Of a stretch of DNA of 55,693 bases, positions 16,733-25,313 are shown piece after piece. A model generated the notes under the pieces. That model saw only the letters and a list, made by a program, of their open reading frames with translations, was not told the origin of the DNA and did not search any database. Positions within the stretch are counted from its first letter, which is position 1. Each line of letters begins with the position of its first letter. Location: assembly GCA_046484975.1 (NCBI GenBank), contig JAWOHX010000045.1, forward strand, positions 1 through 55,693, read 5' to 3'. The DNA is from JAWOHX01 sp046484975. GTDB lineage: Bacteria; Bacillota; Clostridia; DUPQ01. A program made the position numbers and the translations under genes.

Positions 16733-17425
16733 TCATTCGTTGAAAACAATTCTGCGTGTGTATGTCTGGCTGGAAGTCCTCAGCTCATCGGAGGAGGACT
16801 GGATCAGGACGAGGTTGAACCTCTCAATGATGGAATCCATTGTTTCCTGGTCTGCATCGAAAACAAGGGCGTTGCCCTCTTCCGTGATGGACAGGTCAGG
16901 ATATTCATCCTTGAATGCTTTCATAAAATCCTTCAGCAGCAATTTTTCATGTCCCATTTCATATTCCAAGACACTTGATTCCCATGCAGGGGCAGGGTCC
17001 GGGGAGGGTGCCATGCCGGCTATGGTGAAGGAATTGTCCTCGGAGTTCCTTTTTTCCGCATCAGACATCAGGGAATCCATGTTCCCCTTGGTCATGAGAT
17101 TGCTTCTGTTGAACAGTATGATGGATACTGCGAGGACCAGGCATGCCGCTGCCATGGAAGGAATCATGATGCTGATTCTCTTCATCGTTCTTTTTGCGGC
17201 ACTTTCCTTTTTCAACCTGCGAACCACCTCTTCCGACAGATCGAAGGGCAAATCGTGGGACAATGCAGGCAGGGCGGATTTGACAGTAACAAGTTCCCGG
17301 TGGTATTTCCTGCATGCAGGACATCCCTCGAGATGATTCTCCAGGTTATTCCGTTCTTCCTGTTCCAGCAGGTCGTCCGCCATCAGGCTGATTCTTTCCA
17401 GATTCTCTCTGCATACGACTGTCAT
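16733..17425 (-). CDS. Zinc-finger anti-sigma factor, membrane anchored
   Basis: The 230-residue protein begins with a ZAS (zf-HC2) module with His31, Cys35 and Cys38 in NHLEGCPACRK, the zinc-binding anti-sigma fold that grips ECF sigma factors. One transmembrane helix lies at about residues 84-105, preceded by KRTMKR, so the ZAS is cytoplasmic and the remaining ~125 residues are outside. The outer part has an acidic, low-complexity stretch and an alpha/beta segment that I cannot assign. It lies 32 nt downstream of the ECF sigma gene, the usual sigma/anti-sigma pair. Release is probably by regulated proteolysis, as with RsiW, but no protease gene is nearby. Confidence 0.88.
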   Translation of the reverse strand: MTVVCRENLERISLMADDLLEQEERNNLENHLEGCPACRKYHRELVTVKSALPALSHDLPFDLSEEVVRRLKKESAAKRTMKRISIMIPSMAAACLVLAVSIILFNRSNLMTKGNMDSLMSDAEKRNSEDNSFTIAGMAPSPDPAPAWESSVLEYEMGHEKLLLKDFMKAFKDEYPDLSITEEGNALVFDADQETMDSIIERFNLVLIQSSSDELRTSSQTYTRRIVFNE

Positions 17426-17457
17426 ATCCTTTATCCCTCCTTTCCATTGATTAAACG

Positions 17458-18048
17458 TCAGAATCCATAATTAGTTCCTTGATTCTTCAATGTTTCCACC
17501 AGTTTCGCCCTTGCCCGGGCAATTCTGGATTTGACAGTGCCAAGGGGAAGGTTGAGCATGGTGGATATTTCGTTGTAATCGTATCCCTTGACATCGGACA
17601 GGACGATGATCATCCTGTGTTCCTCTTTCATGGCCATCAGGGACTTCTCAAGGAGCTCCAGGCGTTCTTTGCTCTCAAGGATATCCTGCACATCCGCTGA
17701 CTTGTCATCGAACTGGATCACATATTCCCCCTCATCGCCGTCGAAGGTTTTATCCAGGGAAACAACATTGGAATGTTTTTTTCTTTTTCGCAGCTCGTCG
17801 ATGGCCGTGTTGGTCACGATCCTGTGCAGCCAGGTGTTGAAGGTACTGTTGAAATTGAATTTCCTGATGTTGCGGAAGGCCTTGATAAAGGATTCCTGCA
17901 CCACATCAAGGGCGTCATGGGGGTCGCCCATCATGCCAAGAGCCACAGAATAGGCCCGTTCCTGGTAAATGGACACCAGTGTTCCGAAGCTATCCGTATC
18001 GCCGTTCTGTGCATTCACTAATAATTTGGTTTCATCGGGTTCGGGCAT
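17458..18048 (-). CDS. ECF-type RNA polymerase sigma factor
   Basis: The 196-residue protein contains sigma region 2 (YQERAYSVALGMMGDPHDALDVVQESFIKAFRNIRKF...FNTWLHRIVTN) and region 4 (LEKSLMAMKEEHRMIIVLSDVKGYDYNEISTMLNLPLGTVKSRIARARAKL) with a linker and no regions 1 or 3, the ECF layout close to SigW/RpoE-type factors. GGAGG lies eight nucleotides before the ATG. It is paired with a ZAS anti-sigma. Its own upstream promoter reads as a sigma-A promoter; a typical ECF GAAC motif is not obvious there, so autoregulation is not shown. Confidence 0.92.
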   Translation of the reverse strand: MPEPDETKLLVNAQNGDTDSFGTLVSIYQERAYSVALGMMGDPHDALDVVQESFIKAFRNIRKFNFNSTFNTWLHRIVTNTAIDELRKRKKHSNVVSLDKTFDGDEGEYVIQFDDKSADVQDILESKERLELLEKSLMAMKEEHRMIIVLSDVKGYDYNEISTMLNLPLGTVKSRIARARAKLVETLKNQGTNYGF

Positions 18049-18068
18049 CAGGCAGACCTCCAGATGAA

Positions 18069-18097
18069 ATTATATAATAGCCACCCTCATATTTCAA
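18069..18097 (-). promoter_or_regulatory. Sigma-A promoter for the ECF sigma operon
   Basis: Minus strand TTGAAA (18097-18092), 17 nt spacer, TATAAT (18074-18069). The same hexamer, read on the other strand as TTTCAA, is the -35 of the murT promoter. Confidence 0.7.
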
Positions 18098-18120
18098 ATC
18101 ATTATTTCCTATGGTATAAT
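18092..18120 (+). promoter_or_regulatory. Promoter for murT, predicted to give a leaderless mRNA
   Basis: TTTCAA (18092-18097), 17 nt, TATAAT (18115-18120) with a TGG extension directly before the -10. Only CCCCTT separates the -10 from the murT ATG, so transcription would start at or within a base or two of the start codon. Confidence 0.6.
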
Positions 18121-18126
18121 CCCCTT

Positions 18127-19503
18127 ATGAATTTACGCATGTCCTTCACGCTGGCAATTGTCAAAACCGCATCGTTCTTCCTCAGGTTTTTCGGACGGGG
18201 AGGCACTTCCCTGCCGGGGAAAATAGCGTTGGGACTTTATCCTCAGATCCTTCAGAGGCTTTCGCAAGGCATCATCACCATCATCGTCACGGGAACCAAC
18301 GGAAAAACCACGACTTCCAGGATCATCGCCAGGATCCTGGAAACCCACGGCCTTCGGTATTTCGAGAACAGGTCAGGCGCCAACTTGCTTGGAGGTGTGG
18401 TCGCATCCTTTGCCCAGCATGCAAGACTCACGGGGAAGATGCCTTATGATCATGCCGTCATCGAATGCGACGAGGCTGCGTTCAAGGCGGTGAGCCGCCA
18501 TGTGGATGTCGATATCGTCCTTGTCACCAACCTGTTCCGGGACCAACTGGACAGGTTCGGAGAGATTACCCATGCCCTGGAGAACATCAGGATCGGCATC
18601 GAAAACTCAAATAACGCCGTGGTGTGCCTCAATGCGGACTGCTCCCTCTCTTCGTCCCTGAAGGATACCATCGACAACAAGGTGGTGTTCTTCGGCATCA
18701 GCACCGGGATTGACACACAGCAGGATCAATTGTCCGACGCCCCATATTGCATCCGTTGTAAAAACCCCTATCAATACCATTTTGTCACTTACCAGCACCT
18801 GGGCGGTTTCTACTGCGACAACTGCGGTTACCAAAGGCAGGACCCGGATGTCTATGTCAGCGGCATCAGCGGCATCAACCCAAGGGATTCGGTGTTCGAA
18901 CTGGTCATGGGGAAGGAATCCTACCATGCCCGGGTCAACCTGCCCGGGGCATACAACATCTATAATGCGGTGGCCGCTGCCTCCGTTGCCTTCACCCTTG
19001 GGATCCCGGGAAATACTGTCACGGGGTCCCTCTCATCCTTTGAATGCGGTTTCGGCAGGATGGAGAGAATGGACCTGGACGGGACCGAAGCCACCATGAT
19101 CCTGGTGAAAAATCCCGCAGGGATGAACCAGGCCATCCGTTTCGTGTCCGGTGTGGACACCATGAAAAACCTGGTGTTGATCCTCAACGACAGGCATGCG
19201 GACGGTACGGACATCTCATGGATATGGGATGTCCATTTTGAGGACCTCGCTGCTTCTCAAAGGAGCATCAACACCATATTTGTGTCCGGTATCCGTGCGG
19301 AAGACATGGCCGTCCGGCTAAAATATGCAGGTCTGGACATGGGCAAGGTAACCATCCTCAAGGAGTACGGGCACCTGGTGGAAGCCCTTACGACGGGACC
19401 TGACCGCCAGACACCCGTATACATACTCCCCACCTATACAGGTATGTTCGATTTCAGAAGAATCCTTGCCCGCAGGTTCAGGCTCAGGGAATTCTGGAGA
19501 TAG
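18127..19503 (+). CDS. murT: Lipid II isoglutaminyl synthase, MurT subunit
   Basis: MurT is the Mur-ligase-like subunit that activates the D-Glu alpha-carboxylate of lipid II with ATP while GatD supplies ammonia from glutamine. The 458-residue protein has the Mur P-loop GTNGKTTT (56-63), the ECDEAAF motif in the central domain, the inserted zinc ribbon with Cys208, Cys211, Cys230 and Cys233, and the C-terminal MurT domain (NPAGMNQAIRF, LNDRHADGTDISWIWD). ATG codons at 18127 and 18139 are both possible; neither has a Shine-Dalgarno, in line with a leaderless transcript. GatD is encoded 0.8 kb downstream, not directly adjacent, because a gene on the other strand lies between. Confidence 0.94.
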   Translation: MNLRMSFTLAIVKTASFFLRFFGRGGTSLPGKIALGLYPQILQRLSQGIITIIVTGTNGKTTTSRIIARILETHGLRYFENRSGANLLGGVVASFAQHARLTGKMPYDHAVIECDEAAFKAVSRHVDVDIVLVTNLFRDQLDRFGEITHALENIRIGIENSNNAVVCLNADCSLSSSLKDTIDNKVVFFGISTGIDTQQDQLSDAPYCIRCKNPYQYHFVTYQHLGGFYCDNCGYQRQDPDVYVSGISGINPRDSVFELVMGKESYHARVNLPGAYNIYNAVAAASVAFTLGIPGNTVTGSLSSFECGFGRMERMDLDGTEATMILVKNPAGMNQAIRFVSGVDTMKNLVLILNDRHADGTDISWIWDVHFEDLAASQRSINTIFVSGIRAEDMAVRLKYAGLDMGKVTILKEYGHLVEALTTGPDRQTPVYILPTYTGMFDFRRILARRFRLREFWR

Positions 19504-19512
19504 GAACTGTAT

Positions 19513-20163
19513 CTAGCGGAATCCGTCCTTGCTTCCGCCGATTTGGATGACCACTCCCCCGCCTTTGTATTTCAACCTGCCGGTGAAGAGATTTTCCAGC
19601 ACGTTTTTGATGTTCTTGTTGGAATCGCTGTATTGGTGGGTTGTCTTGATTTTTCCCTGGCTGCATTCGATGTTCAGTTCCCCCTGAGACGAATTACCGG
19701 TCTGGCCGGTGACGGTCTGCTGCCGGTTGGAGCTGACAAAGGTGATGCGGTTGATATCCTGGTTGGATAGAATGGTATTCGCCGTGTCCTCCTGCAGGAT
19801 TTCCCCGGGGCTCATGGAATAATAACGTTGTCCGAAATTGGCCCAGTGGCTCATCATTTCCGCCGAGGCCTTGAAAAACCCCTTGCCTTCCGCTTTGAGC
19901 CTCTCCTGTACCATTTTGTTCTCCCGGTTCTGACGTTCTTTTGTGATCACCGAAAAAACGGTGCTGGTGGGGAAGAACACCAGGCAGCAGGTCGTCAGAT
20001 TGAGAATCCCTTCCTTCCTCTGGACATTGAGCACCATGTGAGCCCGTTCCTCTCCTGCCTGGTTTGCAGCTGGTGTCTCCACTGCCTGCATCCGTGTCCC
20101 GCAGTTCCCGCAGAAAGCCGCCTGGTCCCCCAGCCGAGTTCCACAGTTCGTACAAAAAGCCAT
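19513..20163 (-). CDS. Zinc-ribbon protein with PH-like C-terminal domain, function unknown
   Basis: The 216-residue product opens with a double zinc ribbon, FCTNCGTRLGDQAAFCGNCGTRM, and after a short linker continues as a mixed alpha/beta region beginning ERAHMVLNVQRKEGILNLTTCCLVFFP, which resembles bacterial PH-like domains that read ligands or lipids. No catalytic motif or transmembrane helix is evident. GGAGG seven bases before the ATG at 20163 fixes the start; the frame is open a few codons further. It lies convergent with murT (9 nt between stops) and divergent from gatD, splitting a gene pair that is normally contiguous. A link to wall metabolism is only positional. Confidence 0.7.
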   Translation of the reverse strand: MAFCTNCGTRLGDQAAFCGNCGTRMQAVETPAANQAGEERAHMVLNVQRKEGILNLTTCCLVFFPTSTVFSVITKERQNRENKMVQERLKAEGKGFFKASAEMMSHWANFGQRYYSMSPGEILQEDTANTILSNQDINRITFVSSNRQQTVTGQTGNSSQGELNIECSQGKIKTTHQYSDSNKNIKNVLENLFTGRLKYKGGGVVIQIGGSKDGFR

Positions 20164-20271
20164 ATCACACCTCCGTAATGTTGTCATGCGTATATTATAT
20201 ATGATTCATAGGGGCACATGGATAAAAATGATGATTTTGTTCAACCCCTTTTTCATTTCCCACCGATGGGA

Positions 20272-20277
20272 TATAAT
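20272..20277 (+). promoter_or_regulatory. Candidate -10 element for gatD
   Basis: TATAAT 30 nt before the gatD start; no convincing -35 at the expected distance (TTTTTC at 17 nt). Supports gatD having its own promoter after being separated from murT. Confidence 0.4.
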
Positions 20278-20307
20278 GAATGACATGCTACGAAATGGAG
20301 GATGAAC

Positions 20308-21042
20308 ATGATATCAATCAATATCTGCCATCTGTATCCCGATCTTCTGAATCTTTATGGAGACAGGGGCAACATCATATCCATGGTGCAAAGGCTCCGT
20401 TGGAGAAACGTTGATGTGCGCCTTGACCATGTCAACTTGAACGATCAATACGATTGGCATCAATATGACATCGTCTTCATTGGCGGCGGGCAGGATTTCG
20501 AGCAGGGCATCATCCTGAAGGACCTGAAACATGGAAAGGCCGAAGAAATACGCAGGGCCGTTGAAGAGGATGTTGTGTTCCTTTGCATATGCGGAGGATA
20601 CCAGCTGATGGGCAGGCAGTACAGGACCTGGGACGGCAAGGAATATGAGTTCATCGGAGCCTTGGACATCCACACCATCGGCCACAGGAAGAGGATGATC
20701 GGGGACTTCATGTTCCGATGCGTGGAACAGGACTGCCATGACCTGATCGTCACCGGCTTCGAGAACCATTCCGGAAAGACCTACCTGGGGGATTCCGTAT
20801 CCCCTCTTGGCACCGTCATCAGTGGATTCGGCAACAACGGGGAGGACAAGACGGAGGGAGCCCGTTACAGGAACGTGTTCTGCTCCTATTCCCATGGATC
20901 CCTGCTCCCCAAAAACCCCCGGTTGTGCGACCTCATCCTGCAAAAGGCATTGGACCGGAAATACCCGGGGTTTCTCCTGCAGGAGCTGGATGACTCCCTG
21001 GAAAATCAGGCTTGTGATTTCATCATGAAAAGATTGTCATAG
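20308..21042 (+). CDS. gatD: Lipid II isoglutaminyl synthase, glutaminase subunit GatD
   Basis: Class I glutamine amidotransferase-like subunit that makes ammonia for MurT; together they turn the lipid II stem D-Glu into D-isoGln. The 244-residue protein has the GatD N-terminus (ICHLYPDLLNLYGDRGNI), the nucleophile elbow with Cys95 in CICGGYQ, and the catalytic His196 in SYSHGSLLPKNP. Two ATGs are close together; the second (20308) has GGAG at good spacing. The last 6 nt overlap the end of trmFO on the other strand. Confidence 0.94.
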   Translation: MISINICHLYPDLLNLYGDRGNIISMVQRLRWRNVDVRLDHVNLNDQYDWHQYDIVFIGGGQDFEQGIILKDLKHGKAEEIRRAVEEDVVFLCICGGYQLMGRQYRTWDGKEYEFIGALDIHTIGHRKRMIGDFMFRCVEQDCHDLIVTGFENHSGKTYLGDSVSPLGTVISGFGNNGEDKTEGARYRNVFCSYSHGSLLPKNPRLCDLILQKALDRKYPGFLLQELDDSLENQACDFIMKRLS

Positions 21043-22347
21043 AATCAGGCTTTTGAGGACCTCATCCATTCTCGCCAGTGAACGCTCCATATAAAATGAT
21101 TTTCTGTCCTGCTTCCGGATTTTTTTCTCCGGTGGCTTTAAGATGCCGTAGTTGGCGTTCATGGGCTGGAAATGATTGGCCGGTCCGTCGGAGACATAAT
21201 GCTGCAAGGCACCTGTCAGTGTATCGATGGTAAAATCCGCCATCTTTCTTCCCAAAAACCTCCTCGATGCATTGAGGCCAGCAACAATCCCTGAAACCGA
21301 GGACTCGAGATATCCTTCCACCCCGGTGATCTGGCCGGCGAAGAACAGGTCCGGGTGGGCCCTCATCTGGAAATGACAATTGAGCAATGCAGGGCTGTTG
21401 ATATAGGTGTTCTTATGCATGACGCCATATCGGTGGATGGTTGCATTGCCGAGGCCGGGAATCAGTTCCAGGAGTTTTTTCTGCTCTCCGAACAGAAGAT
21501 TGGTCTGAAACCCCACCAGGTTGTAAAGTGTACCTGCCTTGTTGTCTTTCCTGAGCTGTACCACTGCGAAAGGTTGTCTGCCGGTATGGGGGTCCGTCAG
21601 ACCCACCGGCCGCATGGGACCGAAACGCAAGGTGTCATATCCCCTCTTCGCCATGACCTCCACCGGCATGCATCCTTCGAATATCTTTCGGTCCTCGAAA
21701 TCCTTCAGTGGTACGGTCTTTGCCCCAAGGAGAAAGGAGTGGAATGCGCCGTATTCATCCTGATCCATGGGGCAATTGATGTAGTCCGGGTCTCCCTTGT
21801 CATACCGGGTGGCAAAATACACCTTCTGCAGGTCAATGGAGTCCTTTGAGACAACCGGGGAGGCTGCATCAAAGAAATACAGGTTTTCCCGTCCGGTTCG
21901 TTTCATGATGGAATCGGTGAGCCCGCCGCCGGTGAGGGGCCCCGTGGCCACGACGGTTGGGATGTCCACATCGAGGGCATCGACCTGCCCTTCGACAACT
22001 TCAATCATCGGGTCCGACTGGATGCGCCGGGTCATGAGGCCTGAGAATAAATCCCTGTCGACGGCCAGTGCATTCCCTGCTTCCACCCTGCAGTCCATGG
22101 CACTTTGAAGCACTGCGGAGCCAAGACGTTCCATTTCCATCTTCAACAATCCAGATGCATTGTCACGGGACATGGATTTGAAAGAATTGCTGCAGACCAG
22201 TTCTGCATAGGAAGGTGACCTGTGGGCCGGGGACATCATTCCGGGCTTCATTTCAAAAAGCCTGACAGGGATGCCGTGCTTTGTGATCTGCAAGGCAGCC
22301 TCGCATCCGGCCAGCCCGGCGCCGATGACCTTGATGAATCTGTCCAT
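21037..22347 (-). CDS. trmFO: Folate-dependent tRNA (uracil-54-C5)-methyltransferase TrmFO
   Basis: Makes ribothymidine 54 in the T-loop using methylene-THF and FAD, the Bacillota route instead of SAM-dependent TrmA. The 436-residue protein has the N-terminal FAD loop VIGAGLAGCEAA, the segment MKPGMMSPAH, ELVCSNSFKS, TGPLTGGGLTDSI and the catalytic-site Cys in NCPMDQDEY. The start used directly follows the topA stop (TGAAATG), giving the family N-terminus; an ATG 11 codons upstream lies in topA. dprA-topA-trmFO is a conserved order. Confidence 0.95.
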   Translation of the reverse strand: MDRFIKVIGAGLAGCEAALQITKHGIPVRLFEMKPGMMSPAHRSPSYAELVCSNSFKSMSRDNASGLLKMEMERLGSAVLQSAMDCRVEAGNALAVDRDLFSGLMTRRIQSDPMIEVVEGQVDALDVDIPTVVATGPLTGGGLTDSIMKRTGRENLYFFDAASPVVSKDSIDLQKVYFATRYDKGDPDYINCPMDQDEYGAFHSFLLGAKTVPLKDFEDRKIFEGCMPVEVMAKRGYDTLRFGPMRPVGLTDPHTGRQPFAVVQLRKDNKAGTLYNLVGFQTNLLFGEQKKLLELIPGLGNATIHRYGVMHKNTYINSPALLNCHFQMRAHPDLFFAGQITGVEGYLESSVSGIVAGLNASRRFLGRKMADFTIDTLTGALQHYVSDGPANHFQPMNANYGILKPPEKKIRKQDRKSFYMERSLARMDEVLKSLIL

Positions 22348-22348
22348 T

Positions 22349-24457
22349 TCAGGATCTCTTCTTATGGGGCTCCATCTCATGCCCGCAGGACGGGTTGCTG
22401 CATTTTAGCATGCTTTTCCCCTCTGTTCTGGTTTTCAGCATGAAATTACTGCATTTGGGGCAATCCTCGTCGGAGGGCATGTACCAGGAACTGAAGTCGC
22501 AGTCCGGATATTTTTCGCAACCAATGTATTTCTTATTGGTCCGTGTGTATTTTGTCACGACATTGCCTTTGCATTTCGGGCATGTCTTGCCTGTTTCCTC
22601 GATATATGGTTTGGTGCTCTTGCATTCCGGGAATCCCGGGCAGGCGAAGAATTTTCCATATTTCCCGGATTTGATGACCATATTGCGTCCGCACTTCTCA
22701 CACAATAAATCGGTTTGAATCTCAGGGACCTTGATTCTTTCCTGGGTCTGGTATGCCTTTTGAAGAGTGGGGTCGAAATCCTTGTAAAAATCCATCAGGA
22801 CCATTTTCCAGTCCAGTTGTTCGGATTCGATGCTGTCAAGCTTGTTCTCCATATCAGCTGTAAATCCGTAGTCCACGATGTATTCGAAGCTGTTTCTCAT
22901 GATGGAATCCACGATTTTTCCAAGTTCCGTGGGGACAAGGGTCTTCTTATCCCTTTGGACATACTCCCGGGTGATGATGGTGGATATGGTGGGCGCGTAG
23001 GTGCTGGGACGTCCGATGCCCATTTCCTCCATTGTCTTGACAAGGGATGCCTCAGTGAAACGAAAGGGTGGCTGGGTGAATTTCTGCTCTTTCTCGAGGT
23101 TTCTCATGCTCAATGGCTCGCCTTTTGACAGTTCAGGGATGTAATCGTTGGTGATGTCTTCCTTCTCGCTGTCATCAGGGGTCGATTCCTGGTCTTCATA
23201 AACAGCCAGGAACCCCTTGAAGGTGTTGACGCTTCCACTCGCCTTGAAGATGTGGCGCCCGGCGGTGATGTCCACCTGGACAGTGTCATATTCCGCAGGG
23301 GACATCTGGCTGGCGATGAAACGGTCGTAGATCAGCTTGTACAGCCTGGCTTGCTCCGGAGTCAGGCTGTCCGATATCTTATGGGGGAGAAGCTCCAGGC
23401 TGGCCGGACGGATGGCTTCATGGGCATCCTGGGCGTTTCCCTTGCTTTTATAGACCGGGATGGTCTTTGGCACAAAGGCCGAACCGAAGAGTGTTTCGAT
23501 GGTTCTCCTGGCCTCATGTTGCACGTCTGTGGTCACCCTCGTGGAGTCGGTTCTCATATATGTGATCAGTCCGACGCTTCCCATGTCCTTGATCTCGATG
23601 CCCTCATAAAGCTGCTGGGCGACACGCATGGTCCTCTGGGTGGTGAAGCCCAGCTTATTGGCGGCGTCCTGCTGAAGGGTGCTGGTGGTGAAGGGTGCCG
23701 CAGGTCTGCGGATTCTTTTCGACTTCTTAACGCTTTTCACCAGGAAATCAGCGTTCTTCACCTCTTCTTCAATACGGGAGGTCAGGTCTGCATCGCCGAC
23801 ATGGACCTTTCCTGTCTCGTCCCCGTAGTATTTGGCCTTGAAGGTGTCCTTTTTATTCAGCTTGGATAGCTCCACAAATAAATTCCAGTATTCCGAAGGG
23901 ACAAACCGGAGGATTTCCTCCTCCCTCTCGCAGATGAGCTTGACGGCCACTGACTGGACCCTGCCTGCACTCAACCCTTTCTTGACCTTTTTCCACAACA
24001 GGGGGCTGATCTTGTATCCGACAATCCTGTCCAGGATCCTCCTTGCCTGCTGGGAATTGACCATGGCACTGTTGATGACCATGGGATGGGCAATGGCCTC
24101 CTTGACAGCCTTTTCGGTGATTTCATTGAATGTAATGCGGCATTTTTCGTTTGTATTGATCTTCAGCAAAGTGGCAAGATGCCAGGAAATGGCTTCCCCT
24201 TCCCGGTCGGGGTCGGTGGCAAGGTAAATGCGGTCGGATGCCTCTGCATGCTTCTTGAGCTTACGGATGACCTCCTGTTTTCCCTTCAGGATCTCATAAT
24301 TCGGATGAAAACCATTTTCTATATCCACACCGAGGCTGTTGACCGGAAGATCCCGTACATGCCCCAGGCTCGCTTCGATCTCATAGTCGGCCCCCAGGTA
24401 TTTCTTGATGGTTTTCGCTTTTGCCGGAGATTCGACTATCACTAGATTTTTGGCCAT
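22349..24457 (-). CDS. topA: DNA topoisomerase I
   Basis: Type IA topoisomerase that relaxes negative supercoils through a 5'-phosphotyrosine. The 702-residue protein has the TOPRIM domain (LVIVESPAKAKTI, TDPDREGEAI), the catalytic Tyr in GLITYMRTDSTR, the conserved QDAHEAIRP segment and three C-terminal Cys4 zinc ribbons (CEKCG...CPGFPEC, CPKCKG...CEKYPDC, CPKC...CSNPSC). AGGAGGG precedes the ATG. Length is typical for Bacillota. Confidence 0.97.
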   Translation of the reverse strand: MAKNLVIVESPAKAKTIKKYLGADYEIEASLGHVRDLPVNSLGVDIENGFHPNYEILKGKQEVIRKLKKHAEASDRIYLATDPDREGEAISWHLATLLKINTNEKCRITFNEITEKAVKEAIAHPMVINSAMVNSQQARRILDRIVGYKISPLLWKKVKKGLSAGRVQSVAVKLICEREEEILRFVPSEYWNLFVELSKLNKKDTFKAKYYGDETGKVHVGDADLTSRIEEEVKNADFLVKSVKKSKRIRRPAAPFTTSTLQQDAANKLGFTTQRTMRVAQQLYEGIEIKDMGSVGLITYMRTDSTRVTTDVQHEARRTIETLFGSAFVPKTIPVYKSKGNAQDAHEAIRPASLELLPHKISDSLTPEQARLYKLIYDRFIASQMSPAEYDTVQVDITAGRHIFKASGSVNTFKGFLAVYEDQESTPDDSEKEDITNDYIPELSKGEPLSMRNLEKEQKFTQPPFRFTEASLVKTMEEMGIGRPSTYAPTISTIITREYVQRDKKTLVPTELGKIVDSIMRNSFEYIVDYGFTADMENKLDSIESEQLDWKMVLMDFYKDFDPTLQKAYQTQERIKVPEIQTDLLCEKCGRNMVIKSGKYGKFFACPGFPECKSTKPYIEETGKTCPKCKGNVVTKYTRTNKKYIGCEKYPDCDFSSWYMPSDEDCPKCSNFMLKTRTEGKSMLKCSNPSCGHEMEPHKKRS

Positions 24458-24483
24458 GATACCCTCCTTTCTGATGTCTGCAT

Positions 24484-25287
24484 TTAATCATAACTTGTTT
24501 TTCCTGCATTTTCAACACCTTTCATCTCCTCTGCAAACTCTTGTGCCGACAGGATCAAGCCGCATCCGTCTTTTAAAAGCTTCAGTGTGCCACGGGACTC
24601 CCCATAGATTCCATGGGGCAATGCATACACCTCCCTGCCCTGTTCCATGGCGAATTCAGCGGTGATCAGGGAACCGCTTTTCTCCCCGGCTTCAATCACA
24701 ACGGTGCACATGCAAAGGCCGCTGATGATTCTGTTTCTTGCGGGAAAATGATGCCTCGCAGGACGGGTGCCCCGGGGATATTCGCTGAGAAGGCATCCCT
24801 TTTTCCTGATGACATCCATGAGGTCGGCGTTTTCCCTGGGATAGCAGATGTCCGTGCCGTTCCCAAGCACTGCGATGGTAAACCCATGTCCGGCCAGGGC
24901 GCCCTGGTGCGCCCTGGCGTCAATACCTTTCGCAAGACCACTGACAACAGTATACCCGCTTTCAGCAAGGGTTTTGGAGATGTCATATGCGGCCCTCAAT
25001 CCATAGCCGGAAGGATTCCTGGAGCCTACCACTGCCACGCACCGCCGGAACACCGGCGTTCCATCGTAGAAAAGGACCGGCGGAGGGTCGAAGATGGCAC
25101 CCAACGCAGCCGGGTAAAAGGAATCCGGGATGGTGAGGAAGGAGTCCTCATATCCGGAATCGTCGAAAAAAAACCCGCCATGGCTGAATATCCCGGCGGG
25201 TGTGCCATATTGATCCAGAAGCTCGTTCTTCTTCGAAGGCGTGGCCTGCAGTTTGCCCAGTGCGAACCAGTATCTCTTTTCATCCAT
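24484..25287 (-). CDS. dprA: DNA-processing protein DprA (Smf)
   Basis: Loads RecA onto incoming single-stranded DNA during natural transformation; present also in many bacteria not known to be competent. The 267-residue protein has the Rossmann-like core with VVGSRNPSGYGLRAAYDIS, VVSGLAKGIDARAHQGAL, AVLGNGTDICYP, FPARNRIISGL and VEAGEKSGSLITAEFA. It lacks the N-terminal SAM and C-terminal winged-helix extensions of some members. The ATG at 25287 gives the usual N-terminus but has no good Shine-Dalgarno; a TTG at 25317 overlapping the previous stop is an alternative. Confidence 0.93.
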   Translation of the reverse strand: MDEKRYWFALGKLQATPSKKNELLDQYGTPAGIFSHGGFFFDDSGYEDSFLTIPDSFYPAALGAIFDPPPVLFYDGTPVFRRCVAVVGSRNPSGYGLRAAYDISKTLAESGYTVVSGLAKGIDARAHQGALAGHGFTIAVLGNGTDICYPRENADLMDVIRKKGCLLSEYPRGTRPARHHFPARNRIISGLCMCTVVIEAGEKSGSLITAEFAMEQGREVYALPHGIYGESRGTLKLLKDGCGLILSAQEFAEEMKGVENAGKTSYD

Positions 25288-25313
25288 AGGACCATTATAT
25301 GTCCCTGGGGCAT

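Noticed and set aside
20314..20943. 209-codon open frame on minus opposite gatD
   Set aside because: gatD has all family residues in the sense frame; the antisense product matches nothing I recognise.
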